64,000 nt of DNA from Sphingomonadaceae bacterium (GCA_030147805.1 JASBUR010000020.1:1-64000); one strand, 5' to 3'; counted from the first letter of the stretch, positions 10,099-21,369 are shown. Notes: generated by a model not told the origin, from the letters alone. A program made the numbers and translations.

Positions 10099-10323
10099 TC
10101 AGATGCGGCGCGTGGATTTCTTCACCTGCGCCGTGGCGCCACGGTCATGCGCGGCGCGGCGCAGCATATCGGACGATCCCGGCGCCACGCCGAGCAGCGC
10201 GAGCGTCTCGCCCTGGGCATTCGCCGGCGCCACCGAGCGGTCGGGACGCATGCCTGCGGCAGCCACCAGCAGAAGCATGAATACGAAAGCCAGGCCTGTC
10301 ATGCCGACACGGACGCGTTGCAT
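10099..10323 (-). CDS. Small single-span membrane protein, unknown
   Basis: A 74-aa protein, MQRVRVGMTG followed by a strongly hydrophobic helix (residues 9-24) and a polar tail ending in basic residues (KKSTRRI). A good ribosome site (GAGGG) sits four bases before the ATG, which supports it being real. The function is not recognisable. It precedes the 163-aa membrane protein on the same strand. Confidence 0.55.
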   Translation of the reverse strand: MQRVRVGMTGLAFVFMLLLVAAAGMRPDRSVAPANAQGETLALLGVAPGSSDMLRRAAHDRGATAQVKKSTRRI

Positions 10324-10489
10324 AGACCCTCGTTTGTTGTCGTTGGCCCGGTCCGGAATGCGGATCGGGCTGGCCCTCTGCGGAGCCTCTCTATTCGAAC
10401 ATCAACGCACGGATCGCCCCGAGTCGAGGCGAAGGCGATGCACTACCAAACCCGTTAGGTAAGGAATTCCGTCGCCATTGTCCACCACT

Positions 10490-11476
10490 TCATCGCATCC
10501 AGGGCGGCAGCGGCAGGCCTTTGCCCGCCAGCCACACCGGATTGAACAGCGTCGAGAGATAGCGCGTACCACTGTCGCAGAGCACCGTCACGATCGTCCT
10601 CCCGGGCCCCAACGCGCGGGCGAGACGAATGGCGCCCGCCACGTTGATGCCCGAGGAAAGACCGACGCTGAGTCCTTCATACTGCATGAGATCATAGACG
10701 ATCGGCAGCGCTTCGGTGTCCGGAATGCGAAATTGTGTGTCGGGGGTGAAGCCTTCGAGGTTGGCGGTGATCCGGCTCTGGCCGATGCCTTCCGATACCG
10801 AGCTGCCCTCGGCGCGCAGTTCGCCCTCGGCATAATAGTTGAACAGCGCCGCGCCCTCTGGATCGGTGAGCGCGATGGTCACGTCGGCGCTGAACTCCTT
10901 CAGGCCCATGCCGACGCCCGCGAGCGTCCCCCCCGTCCCGACCGCACAGGTGAAGCCGTCGACGCGACCATCGGTCTGCGCCCAGATTTCGGGAGCGGTC
11001 GTCTTGATGTGGGCGAAGCGGTTGGCGGTATTGTCGAACTGGTCCGCCCAGATGGCCCCCGGCGTCTCCTCGGCGAGGCGGCGCGAGGTATGCACATAAT
11101 GGCCGGGATTGCTGTAGGGTGCCGCAGGCACCAGCACCAGCTCGGCGCCGAGCGCGCGCAGCGTGTCCTGCTTTTCCTTCGACTGCGTCTCGGGCATGAC
11201 GATGATGGTGCGGTAGCCCTTGGCATTGCCGACCACCGCGAGGCCGATGCCGGTATTGCCCGCCGTTCCCTCGACGATCGTGCCGCCGGGGCCGAGGATT
11301 CCGCGCGCCTCGGCATCCTCGACGATGAACCTGGCGGCGCGATCCTTGACCGAGCCTCCGGGGTTCATGAACTCGCATTTGGCGAGGATGGTGCTACCGG
11401 TCAGCTCGGAGGCCTTGCGCAGCCTCACCATCGGGGTGTCGCCGATCAGGCGGATGACATCGTCGGCCGGTTTCAT
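10490..11476 (-). CDS. cysK: PLP-dependent cysteine synthase family enzyme (CysK-like)
   Basis: 328-aa fold-type II PLP enzyme, expected to make L-cysteine from O-acetylserine and sulfide. The PLP lysine is Lys44 in NPGGSVKDR. EGTAGNTGIG is the substrate loop, AVGTGGT binds the PLP phosphate, and LCDSGTRYLST is the C-terminal block. The length fits CysK (about 320) rather than cystathionine beta-synthase, which would carry extra domains. The ATG at 11476 is the first good start; the open frame upstream only continues through the ArsR gene out of phase. It lies 40 bases downstream of an arsR-family gene and is probably co-transcribed with it. Confidence 0.85.
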   Translation of the reverse strand: MKPADDVIRLIGDTPMVRLRKASELTGSTILAKCEFMNPGGSVKDRAARFIVEDAEARGILGPGGTIVEGTAGNTGIGLAVVGNAKGYRTIIVMPETQSKEKQDTLRALGAELVLVPAAPYSNPGHYVHTSRRLAEETPGAIWADQFDNTANRFAHIKTTAPEIWAQTDGRVDGFTCAVGTGGTLAGVGMGLKEFSADVTIALTDPEGAALFNYYAEGELRAEGSSVSEGIGQSRITANLEGFTPDTQFRIPDTEALPIVYDLMQYEGLSVGLSSGINVAGAIRLARALGPGRTIVTVLCDSGTRYLSTLFNPVWLAGKGLPLPPWMR

Positions 11477-11516
11477 GATCGCTGGCTTAGCGCCATCGCC
11501 GCGCGCTTGCCAGCCA

Positions 11517-11909
11517 TCAGCCGAAGCGCTGCGCCATGTCGGCGGCATAGGCCTCGCGCGCCCGCCGCAGTTGCTCGGCGAACAACGCGTTGGCGGGGGC
11601 CGCCTCCACCGGCGGCTCGACGCGCGCGGGCGGCGATGCCGTCGCCGGCGACGGCGCGACCACCCGACCGACGAAATCCTCGAGCGCCTCGACGAGCGCG
11701 CTGCGCACCAGCCAGTAATGGACATATTGCCCGCGCTTGCGGCTGCCGACGAGGCCGGCGCTTTCGAGCAGCCGAAGGTGCTTGGAGATCGCGGGCTTGC
11801 TCATGTCGAAGCGCGCGGCGATCGCCCCGGCGGTCAGGTCGTCCTCCGCGAGATAGAGGAGGATGCGGCGGCGTGCCGCGGAGGCCAGAGCTTCGAAAAT
11901 GTCGTCCAT
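11517..11909 (-). CDS. ArsR-family winged-helix transcriptional regulator
   Basis: 130 aa. Residues 1-85 are a winged-helix domain starting MDDIFEALASAARRRIL, with the recognition helix around DMSKPAISKHLRLL and the wing at RKRGQYVHYWL. There is no cysteine in the protein, so it is unlikely to be a metal-thiolate or persulfide sensor and is closer to the SdpR-type subgroup. Residues 86-130 are an Ala/Pro-rich tail and a short helix. An imperfect dyad lies just upstream of its start, and a cysteine-synthase gene follows on the same strand. Confidence 0.85.
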   Translation of the reverse strand: MDDIFEALASAARRRILLYLAEDDLTAGAIAARFDMSKPAISKHLRLLESAGLVGSRKRGQYVHYWLVRSALVEALEDFVGRVVAPSPATASPPARVEPPVEAAPANALFAEQLRRAREAYAADMAQRFG

Positions 11910-11921
11910 AATGACTTACTT

Positions 11922-11941
11922 ATTTAGCTCATGCGTTAAAT
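11922..11941. promoter_or_regulatory. Candidate ArsR autoregulatory operator
   Basis: A 20-base imperfect inverted repeat, ATTTAGCTCATGCGTTAAAT, matching its own reverse complement at 16 of 20 positions. It is centred about 22 bases upstream of the arsR-family start codon. It is AT-rich in an otherwise GC-rich region, and its length and symmetry are typical of ArsR-family operators. No binding data are available. Confidence 0.45.
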
Positions 11942-12099
11942 ATCCCTGAATCGGCGGTGGCAGCGGCGGCGCGGGTGACACGACGTGATTCCGACGCCGC
12001 GGCGGGTGGGCGCGCGCCGGCGCACTCGTTATGAGAAGGTGCGACGTTGGAAAGATCGGACGGCATGGCAGCGAACGAAGCCGGAAGCAGGCCCGCCTG

Positions 12100-13665
12100 A
12101 TGCGCGGACACGCCCTCGCCGCGCTGCTGCTCGCGCTGCTCGCCGCCTGCAATGGCGGCGACGACGCCCGCGCGCCCGGCGCGACGCTCAGGATCGACGT
12201 GATCGGTGAGTTCGATCCGGCGGCGTCACGCACGGTCATCGGCGGGCCGCGCGACGTGCTGGTCAATGCGACGCAGGTCGGGCTCGTCGATTTCGACGCG
12301 GAAGGCCGCGTCGTGCCCGGATTGGCGACGTCGTGGCGCGTCAGCGACGACGGCCTGTCCTACATCTTCCGGCTCCGCGACGCGCAGTGGGAGGACGAGC
12401 GTACGATCACCGCGGGCGACGTCGTCGCGGTGATGCGCCGCATCGTGGCGCCCGGCAGTCATCATCCGCTGAAGCCGATCCTGCGCCGGATCGAGAACGC
12501 GCCCGAGGTGATGGCGGGGCGAAAGCCGCCGCGGGCGCTTGGCGTGTTCGATCCGCTGCCCAACATCGTCGAGATCCGCCTGTCGTCGCCGCAGCCGCAG
12601 CTGCTGCAGATGCTCGCGCATTCGAGCATGGCGATCCTGCGTCGCGGCGCCTTTCCGCCGGCCGTCGGCGCCTTCCGGGTGGTCGACGGCGACAGCCGGC
12701 CGATCCGGCTGAGCGCCAATCCGGCCTATTACGACCGCAGCGCCGTCGCGGTGTCGGCGGTCGAACTCACCCCTACTCCCGAAGCCGTCGAGGCGGTCGG
12801 CCGCTTCCGCCGCGGCGCCGCCGACGTGGTGACAGGCGGCACGATCGCCGGCCTCATCGAGGCGCGCACCGTCCCGGTGCCGCAGGCGCTGCGGATCGAG
12901 ACCAGCTATGGCGTCTACGGCTACCTTGCCAACGCCCGCAAGGCGCCGGTGAAGGACGTGCGCGTGCGGCGCGCGCTGTCGATCGCGCTCGATCGCGATG
13001 CGCTGGTCGGCGACCTGTTCGACCTGCCGCTGGTCACCCCGGTGACCGGGCTGGTGCCCCCCAACCTTCCCTCCTACGGCACGCCGCCCGCACCGCCGTG
13101 GACCGCGCTCCCCCTCGATGGGCGTCGCGCCGAGGCGTTGGCGTTGCTGGCGGAGGCGGGCTACGGCGCCGACAAGCCGCTCGAGATCGAGATCAGCCTG
13201 CCCGCGGCGCGTGAGCACGCGGCCATCGCCGCGGCCGTGGCGCGCGACTGGGCCGCGATCGGCGTCAAGACGCGCGCCGTGACGCGGTCGGCCGCGGCCC
13301 ACGCCAAGGCGCTGGCCAGCGGCAACTACGAACTGGCGCTGGTCGAGCGGCTATCGCCCGTCGACAGCGGCTATTTCTTCCTGGCACCCTTCACCTGCGC
13401 GACGAAGACCGGCGGCTATTGCAACAAGGAGGCCGACCGGCTGCTTGACGCCACGCGGACGATGGCCGATCTCGGCGCCCGCCGAAGCACGCTGCAGACC
13501 GCCGAGGCGCTGATCGCCGCCGACCAGCCGGCGATCATGCTGTTCGTGCCGGTGCGCTGGTCGCTGGTCCACCCGCGCGTGTCGGGATGGAGCGACAATA
13601 TTTCGGGCGCGCATCCGCTCTCGCGGCTCGATGTGCTGCCGCAGGACATGGGAGACGACAAGTGA
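12100..13665 (+). CDS. Oligopeptide-type ABC substrate-binding lipoprotein (SBP_bac_5)
   Basis: 521-aa periplasmic binding protein. The lipoprotein signal MRGHALAALLLALLAAC has its lipobox Cys at residue 17. SBP_bac_5-type features include GLATSWRVSDDGLSYIFRLR and VRRALSIALDRDALV. The ATG at 12100 was chosen because it sits right before the signal peptide with GGAAG upstream. No permease or ATPase gene lies nearby, so it is an orphan. Its stop overlaps the GTG of the thiolase gene. Ligand unknown; peptide or nickel-like cargo is typical of the family. Confidence 0.8.
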   Translation: MRGHALAALLLALLAACNGGDDARAPGATLRIDVIGEFDPAASRTVIGGPRDVLVNATQVGLVDFDAEGRVVPGLATSWRVSDDGLSYIFRLRDAQWEDERTITAGDVVAVMRRIVAPGSHHPLKPILRRIENAPEVMAGRKPPRALGVFDPLPNIVEIRLSSPQPQLLQMLAHSSMAILRRGAFPPAVGAFRVVDGDSRPIRLSANPAYYDRSAVAVSAVELTPTPEAVEAVGRFRRGAADVVTGGTIAGLIEARTVPVPQALRIETSYGVYGYLANARKAPVKDVRVRRALSIALDRDALVGDLFDLPLVTPVTGLVPPNLPSYGTPPAPPWTALPLDGRRAEALALLAEAGYGADKPLEIEISLPAAREHAAIAAAVARDWAAIGVKTRAVTRSAAAHAKALASGNYELALVERLSPVDSGYFFLAPFTCATKTGGYCNKEADRLLDATRTMADLGARRSTLQTAEALIAADQPAIMLFVPVRWSLVHPRVSGWSDNISGAHPLSRLDVLPQDMGDDK

Positions 13666-14849
13666 ACCAAGATCCGATCGTCATCGTCGGCGCCAAACGC
13701 ACCCCGATGGGCGGATTCCAGGGCGACCTCGCCGGACTGACCGCGAGCGAGCTTGGCGCCGCCGCGATCCGCGCCGCGCTCGACGAGGCGGGCGTCGCGA
13801 CCGATCGGGTCGACCAGAGCGTGATGGGCTGCGTGCTCGGCGCCGGCCAGGGCCAGGCACCGGCGCGACAGGCGACGCTGAAGGCAGGACTTTCCGAGAG
13901 CGTGTCGGCGACCACGGTCAACAAGATGTGCGGCAGCGGCATGAAGGCGGTGATGGATGCGCATGACGCGCTCGCCGTCGGATCGGCCGACATCATGATC
14001 GCCGGCGGCATGGAGAGCATGACCAACGCGCCCTACCTGCTGCCCAAGGCGCGCGGCGGCTATCGGATGGGCCACGGTAAGGTGCTCGACCATATGTTCC
14101 TCGACGGACTCGAGGATGCCTATGACAAAGGGCGCCTGATGGGCACCTTCGCCGAGGATTGCGCCCGCCACTATCAGTTCACCCGCCAGGCGCAGGACGA
14201 TTATGCGATCCGGTCGCTGACGCGCGCGAAGGCGGCGATCGAGTCGGGGGCGTTCGCGGAAGAAATCGTGCCGGTGACGGTGTCGGGCCGTGGCGGCGAC
14301 GTGACCGTCGCGATCGACGAGCAGCCCGGCAAGGCGCGGCCCGACAAGATCCCGACGCTCAAGGCCGCTTTCGCCAAGGACGGCACGGTGACCGCCGCCA
14401 ACGCCTCGTCGATTTCGGACGGCGCGGCCGCGCTGGTGCTGATGCGCGAATCGACCGCCAGCGAGCGCGGGCTGACGCCGCTGGCGCGCATTCTCGGCCA
14501 TTCGGTGCATGCGCAGGCGCCGGCCTGGTTCACCACCGCGCCGATCGGGGCGCTCGACAAATTGTTCGCCAAGACCGGGCTGACGGCGAAAACCGTCGAT
14601 CTCTACGAGATCAACGAGGCGTTCGCCGTCGTCGCGATGGCGGCGATCCGCGACCTCGATCTCGACCCCGAAGCCGTCAATATGTACGGCGGCGCGACCG
14701 CGCTCGGCCATCCGATCGGCGCCTCGGGCGCGCGCATTCTCGTCACGCTGCTCAACGCGTTGAGGCGGACGGGCAAGACCGTCGGCGTCGGGACGCTGTG
14801 CATCGGCGGTGGCGAGGCGACGGCGCTCGCGGTCGAGCGGCTCAACTAG
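13662..14849 (+). CDS. Acetyl-CoA C-acetyltransferase (thiolase)
   Basis: 395-aa thiolase II type enzyme that condenses or cleaves acetoacetyl-CoA. It starts at GTG 13662 (VNQDPIVIVGAKRTPMG), overlapping the upstream stop. The acylated active-site Cys is in NKMCGSGMKAV, the catalytic His in ALGHPIGASGAR and the second Cys in TLCIGGGEA. YEINEAFAVV is also present. No acetoacetyl-CoA reductase or PHB synthase gene is adjacent, so it may serve general acyl-CoA metabolism. Its last bases overlap the convergent gene downstream. Confidence 0.93.
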   Translation: MNQDPIVIVGAKRTPMGGFQGDLAGLTASELGAAAIRAALDEAGVATDRVDQSVMGCVLGAGQGQAPARQATLKAGLSESVSATTVNKMCGSGMKAVMDAHDALAVGSADIMIAGGMESMTNAPYLLPKARGGYRMGHGKVLDHMFLDGLEDAYDKGRLMGTFAEDCARHYQFTRQAQDDYAIRSLTRAKAAIESGAFAEEIVPVTVSGRGGDVTVAIDEQPGKARPDKIPTLKAAFAKDGTVTAANASSISDGAAALVLMRESTASERGLTPLARILGHSVHAQAPAWFTTAPIGALDKLFAKTGLTAKTVDLYEINEAFAVVAMAAIRDLDLDPEAVNMYGGATALGHPIGASGARILVTLLNALRRTGKTVGVGTLCIGGGEATALAVERLN

Positions 14850-16090
14850 CGGCTGACGAACGGCGCATAGAGCGGCAGCTGCGCCAGCAGCTGATCGACG
14901 CGCGCCACCGCCTGCTCATAATTTTCGCCGGTGAGGCCGCCGAAGCGTCGCGTGAACTGAGCGTCATCGAGCCCCTCGGTCAGCGCATGCGCGGCGGTCG
15001 GAAACAGCGCGCTGTCGTTGGTGTCGGCGAGCAGATCGGCGACCCGCGTCGCGGTGGCCGGATCGGTGGCGGCGCGCGCCAGATGCATGCCGGCGCGATC
15101 GGCGGTCAGGTCGACGAACGAAAAGCCGCTTCCCCCCGGTAGGCTGTCGTCGAGTTCCTTCCATTCGCCCATCGCCCGGGTGAAGCGCGGCTCGAAGCCG
15201 GCGGTCAGCGCCGCCGACAGCGCGAAATGCTTGGCGAGATCGGGCCGGCCGCCGACGCGCAGTTCGGGCGGCTGAACCTCCATCACGGCGCCGTACATCA
15301 CGTCCGACCCGGCGAGCTTGCGTACGTCGGGATCGACGACGTGCATCGCCAGCGCGACGAAAGCGGCCCGGTTGTAGGCGACCGCGTCGACTGCCGGCGG
15401 GCGGTCGCCGAACGCCCGGCGCAGCGTCATCGCGAAGCTGGCTTGCGGCTGCCGAACCTCGAACGCCAGCAGTCGGCCATAGACGAGGCGCAACAGCGTC
15501 TCGTCGACTTTGGACGGCGCGGCTCCGCCGAGATCGCGCAGTTCGCTGAAAAAACGCCGCGGCACGGCGACGGTCGCCGCCGCCCCGGCGTCGGTGACCG
15601 CGAGGTCGCGGACCATGGATTCGATCGGCGGCAGCTCGGCGCCGCGCCACGCCAGCCAGCGGTCGATCACGGCGAACGCGCCGTCGACGACGGCACCGCC
15701 GACGCGCCAGCTGCCTACGCCGAGCGACAGATGCGGAGCGCCGCCAAGGCGCGGCGACGCCTGCACGACAAGGTTGATCCAGGTCGCAGGCGCGAGCTGG
15801 GCGCTGGCAGCGACGACGACCGCGTCCTCCTCCAGCGCCGGGCGGAGCCGCACGCCGTCGACGCCATGTTCGATGAGCGTCGCGACGGCCTCGAGGTCGC
15901 GCCGGGCGAGCCTCACGCGCCGCGGCGTCCCGTCGGCGGCGAGCACCAGCGCCAGTTCGACCGCGCTGTCGCGCGCCGAGCGCACCGCCTCGGCGGTCGG
16001 CGCAGGCCCCGGCGGCAGCGCCGGCGACGGCGACAACAGCGTCGCTACGGCGAAGAACGCCAGCGCGAGGATCGTGGTGAGCAATTTCAA
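14846..16090 (-). CDS. Exported hypothetical protein
   Basis: Unrecognised 414-aa protein. It begins with a clear signal peptide (MKLLTTILALAFFAVATLL, then SPSPALPP) and has no further membrane helix, suggesting a periplasmic location. The middle holds FSFVDLTADRAGMHLAR, and the ending LPLYAPFVSR suggests a folded domain. The mention of ALP residues is not enough to assign a peptidase. It lies 63 bases downstream of the acid phosphatase on the same strand and may be co-transcribed. No catalytic motif can be named. Confidence 0.7.
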   Translation of the reverse strand: MKLLTTILALAFFAVATLLSPSPALPPGPAPTAEAVRSARDSAVELALVLAADGTPRRVRLARRDLEAVATLIEHGVDGVRLRPALEEDAVVVAASAQLAPATWINLVVQASPRLGGAPHLSLGVGSWRVGGAVVDGAFAVIDRWLAWRGAELPPIESMVRDLAVTDAGAAATVAVPRRFFSELRDLGGAAPSKVDETLLRLVYGRLLAFEVRQPQASFAMTLRRAFGDRPPAVDAVAYNRAAFVALAMHVVDPDVRKLAGSDVMYGAVMEVQPPELRVGGRPDLAKHFALSAALTAGFEPRFTRAMGEWKELDDSLPGGSGFSFVDLTADRAGMHLARAATDPATATRVADLLADTNDSALFPTAAHALTEGLDDAQFTRRFGGLTGENYEQAVARVDQLLAQLPLYAPFVSR

Positions 16091-16153
16091 CGGCGGGAAC
16101 TCTCGGGCGACAAGCGTTCGAGCGCGCCTGGCGTTCCACGCCGGCGTCGCGCG

Positions 16154-16930
16154 CTATTCGATCGGGCAGGTCGGCACGTCGCCCGCAGCCCTGGCGGCCG
16201 CCACCTCGGCCTTCGCTGCCGCCATGTCGGCGCGGAAGGCCGCGTCGCCCTGCAGTCGCGCGTAGAGCGCCGCGCCGAGCTGCTGGCCTGCGGCGACGTC
16301 GGTGGGATAATGAACGCGGCAGGCGATGCGATTGCGGCCGATCTCGGCGCCCCAGGCCAGCGCTGGGCCGGCACGCTCGGGCGCGAGTTCGGCGAGCAGC
16401 AGCCCCCACAGCCAGCCAAGGCCGGCATGGCCGCTCGGATAGCTCGCGCTGTGCGCGCCGAAGTCGAGTTCGGGATCGCAGGCGACCGGCGACGCCTCGC
16501 CGACATAGGGACGGTCGCGGTTCCAGATCGCCTTCGACTGCTCGCTGGCGATGGCGAGCGTCAGCGTGGCGCGCTGCACCAGTCGGCCGAACGCGCTGGC
16601 CGGCGTCGGGTCGACCTTGACACCGATCGCGCACATCAGCTGCGTCTGGACGGCGGGCGAGCGGACGCTGAGCTGGCTCTGCGCCCGCTTCCAGGCGGGG
16701 CCGTCGCGGTCCTTCAGCGACGCCTCATAGGCGGCGCGATCGGCGGCGAAGGCCGGCGTTCCGGGGGAGGGCGGCGGCTGCAGATAGGCCTTGGGGTCGG
16801 GCAGCTGGTCGACGGTCAGATAGGCCTTCGACGCGCCGGCGGGAGGCGTCGATTGCATCTGCGCCGCGGCGGGCTGCGGCAAGGCGGCGCATGAAAGCAG
16901 CATAACCGCAGGGATGATTGTCGAACGCAT
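16154..16930 (-). CDS. Class A non-specific acid phosphatase (PAP2 superfamily), secreted
   Basis: 258 aa with a signal peptide ending in AAAQ (about residue 24), so periplasmic. The PAP2 phosphatase signature is complete: KAIWNRDRP, then SYPSGHAGLGW with the acid/base His, then CRVHYPTDVAAG with the nucleophilic His. Spacing and length match PhoN-type class A phosphatases, which release phosphate from organic phosphomonoesters. It is divergent from clpA across a 190-base region. Confidence 0.88.
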   Translation of the reverse strand: MRSTIIPAVMLLSCAALPQPAAAQMQSTPPAGASKAYLTVDQLPDPKAYLQPPPSPGTPAFAADRAAYEASLKDRDGPAWKRAQSQLSVRSPAVQTQLMCAIGVKVDPTPASAFGRLVQRATLTLAIASEQSKAIWNRDRPYVGEASPVACDPELDFGAHSASYPSGHAGLGWLWGLLLAELAPERAGPALAWGAEIGRNRIACRVHYPTDVAAGQQLGAALYARLQGDAAFRADMAAAKAEVAAARAAGDVPTCPIE

Positions 16931-17000
16931 TTGCCAACCCCATGTTCACTGTGTTCAACTGCCACTGGGGCGGCGATTTCCGCAACAGTATTTCTCGACC

Positions 17001-17027
17001 GGGACCGTTCGCGTTCCAACGGTTCCC
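17001..17027. repeat. Inverted repeat between phosphatase and clpA genes
   Basis: The arms GGGACCGTT (17001-17009) and AACGGTTCCC (17018-17027) pair across an 8-base centre with one bulge. It lies in the 190-base divergent region between the acid phosphatase start and clpA. It could be an operator or a leader hairpin; it has no T-tract, so it is not a terminator. Low certainty. Confidence 0.35.
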
Positions 17028-17120
17028 CGCTCTGGGGGTGAAAAAATTGTTTCGAACCCAAGACCGTTTTTCGAAAATCGTTCGTTCACCTTTGATCTGT
17101 AGGATCGGAGTAGCTTGACC

Positions 17121-19451
<2,331 letters not shown>

Positions 19452-19474
19452 CGCCGTCCTCCGCGATGACGAAG

Positions 19475-19503
19475 ACCCCCGCCCTCACCCGGCGGGGGTT
19501 TTT
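19475..19503 (+). terminator. Rho-independent terminator of clpA
   Basis: The stem ACCCCCGCC/GGCGGGGGT (19475-19483 with 19491-19499) has a 7-base loop and is followed by a T run (19499-19503). It ends clpA transcription. Confidence 0.85.
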
Positions 19504-19575
19504 GGTTGTCGACAGCCGCGCCCCGCGCCGCCATGTTGCGGCTGCCGGGGGGCCAGCGACCGCGAGGGAGTTTGC

Positions 19576-20469
19576 ATGACCGACCACGTACCGCCGATCA
19601 CCCAGGCGATGATCGACGCCTACGACGCCTTCACGCATGTCACGCTCGACCGCCGCGGCCTGCTGGCGCGGCTGACGACGCTCGCCGGGTCGAGCGCCGC
19701 CGCCTATGCGGTGCTGCCGCTGCTCGAGGCAAGCCCGGCGAAGGCGGCGATCGTCGCGCACGAGGACCCGCGGATCACGCATGTCGACACCTTCTGGAAG
19801 GGCGCCGGCGGCGACGAGATGAAGGGCTATCTGGTGCTGCCGGCCGACGCGCCGGCGAAGATCCCGATGGTGCTGGTCATCCACGAGAACCGCGGCCTCA
19901 CCCAGCATATCCGCGACGTGGCGCGCCGCGTCGCCGTCGCCGGCTTCGGCGCGCTCGCCCCCGACTTCCTCGCGCCGATGGGCGGCACGCCCGACGACGA
20001 GAACCGCGCGCGCGAGATGATCGGCAAGCTCGACCGGGCCAAGACGGTTGCCAACGGCATCAAGAGCCTCGACTTCATCGACCGCCACAAGCGGTCGACG
20101 GGCAAGATCGGCGCGGTCGGCTTCTGCTGGGGCGGCGGCATGGTCAACGCGCTGGCGATCGCCGCCGGGTCGAAGCTGCAGGCGGCGGTGCCCTATTATG
20201 GCCCCGTCCCCGCCGATCTCGATCAGGTGCGCAGGATCCGCGCGAAGATGATGCTGCACTATGCCGGCAACGACGAGCGGATCAACGCCGGCCTGCCCGC
20301 CTACAAGAAGGCGATGACCAAGGCGCGCGTCGACTGGACGCTGCACATGTACCAGGACCGCCAGCACGCCTTCCACAACGACACCTCGGCGGCGCGCTAC
20401 GACAAGATGGCGGCCGAGCAGTCATGGACGCGGACGATCGACTTTTTCCGGAAGACGCTCGTCAAATAG
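19576..20469 (+). CDS. Dienelactone hydrolase family protein, probably exported
   Basis: 297-aa alpha/beta hydrolase. Residues 28-60 (DRRGLLARLTTLAGSSAAA followed by a hydrophobic run and an Ala-rich end) resemble a twin-arginine signal preceded by an N-terminal extension. The nucleophile is Cys in GFCWGGGMV, with Asp in YAGNDERIN and His in RQHAFHND, completing the Cys-Asp-His triad typical of dienelactone hydrolases rather than a Ser triad. GGGAG before the ATG supports this start. The natural substrate is unknown; many family members are general esterases. Confidence 0.88.
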   Translation: MTDHVPPITQAMIDAYDAFTHVTLDRRGLLARLTTLAGSSAAAYAVLPLLEASPAKAAIVAHEDPRITHVDTFWKGAGGDEMKGYLVLPADAPAKIPMVLVIHENRGLTQHIRDVARRVAVAGFGALAPDFLAPMGGTPDDENRAREMIGKLDRAKTVANGIKSLDFIDRHKRSTGKIGAVGFCWGGGMVNALAIAAGSKLQAAVPYYGPVPADLDQVRRIRAKMMLHYAGNDERINAGLPAYKKAMTKARVDWTLHMYQDRQHAFHNDTSAARYDKMAAEQSWTRTIDFFRKTLVK

Positions 20470-20490
20470 CGTGGGCAGTCGGTGCGAACG

Positions 20491-20523
20491 AAAAAATGGC
20501 CCGGCGGTTTCCCGCCGGGCCAT
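20491..20523. terminator. Bidirectional terminator between convergent genes
   Basis: A perfect 12-base stem (ATGGCCCGGCGG/CCGCCGGGCCAT, 20496-20507 with 20512-20523) with a TTTC loop. Six A's at 20491-20496 become a U-tract on the minus transcript, so it mainly ends the Bax inhibitor gene. It can also stop the hydrolase transcript. Confidence 0.8.
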
Positions 20524-20547
20524 CCGTTTCGGTCCGTGCCGCGAAGG

Positions 20548-21282
20548 CTATTCGCGGTTGCTGCCCATGAAGCGCAGCAGGAACAGGAACAGGTTGATGA
20601 AGTCGAGATAGAGCGTCAGCGCGCCCATGATGATCGACTTGCCGCGGAAGTCGGTGTTCGCGACATGATCGTACATGTTCTTGATCTTCTGCGTGTCGTA
20701 CACCGTCAGGCCGGCGAACAGCAGCACGCCGATCAGGCTGATCGCGAAGGCGAGCTGGCTCGACTGCATGAAGATGTTGAGCAGGCTGGCGACGATCAGG
20801 CCGACGAGGCCCATGAGCAGGAAGGTGCCCATGCCCGACAGATCCTTCTTCGTCGTGTAGCCGTAGAGGCTCAGCGCGCCGAACGAGGCGGCGGTCGCGA
20901 AGAAAGTGCTGGCGATCGAGGCGCCGGTGTAGGCGAGGAAGATCGTCGAGAGCGACAGGCCCATCAGCACCGCATAGCCCCCGAACAGCGCCTTGGCGGT
21001 GCCTTCCGAGATCTTGTTGATGCCGAAGCTCAGCCACAGCACGAGGCCCAGCGGCGCGAACATGACGACATATTTGAGCGGTCCGGGGCTCATGAACACC
21101 TGCGCCGCCATGCCGCTCGCGGCGAACGCGAGCGCGACGAGGCCGGTGAGCAGAACGCCCGAAGCCATATAGTTGTAGACCGACAACATGTAGGTCCGCA
21201 GGCCCTCGTCGCGGGCCACGGCGCCCGAACGGGGAACCGACGCGGTCGCTCCATAACCGGTGCGAGGGTCGAAATTAGCCAT
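20548..21282 (-). CDS. Bax inhibitor-1/YccA family membrane protein
   Basis: 244-aa polytopic inner-membrane protein with seven hydrophobic segments. The family signature GLTVYDTQKIKNMYD lies near residue 195, and the C-terminal helix LYLDFINLFLFLLRFMG is the conserved last segment. In E. coli the YccA homologue modulates FtsH proteolysis, and other members are pH-gated calcium leaks. No neighbour suggests which applies here. It is monocistronic with its own terminator. Confidence 0.92.
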   Translation of the reverse strand: MANFDPRTGYGATASVPRSGAVARDEGLRTYMLSVYNYMASGVLLTGLVALAFAASGMAAQVFMSPGPLKYVVMFAPLGLVLWLSFGINKISEGTAKALFGGYAVLMGLSLSTIFLAYTGASIASTFFATAASFGALSLYGYTTKKDLSGMGTFLLMGLVGLIVASLLNIFMQSSQLAFAISLIGVLLFAGLTVYDTQKIKNMYDHVANTDFRGKSIIMGALTLYLDFINLFLFLLRFMGSNRE

Positions 21283-21369
21283 CTCAGCTCTCTCCCAAAT
21301 GGCCGGCGCGATGCCGGTTACCCGAAATATCGGTGCGAACGGTTACGCTTTCAAGCGAAACCGGACACA

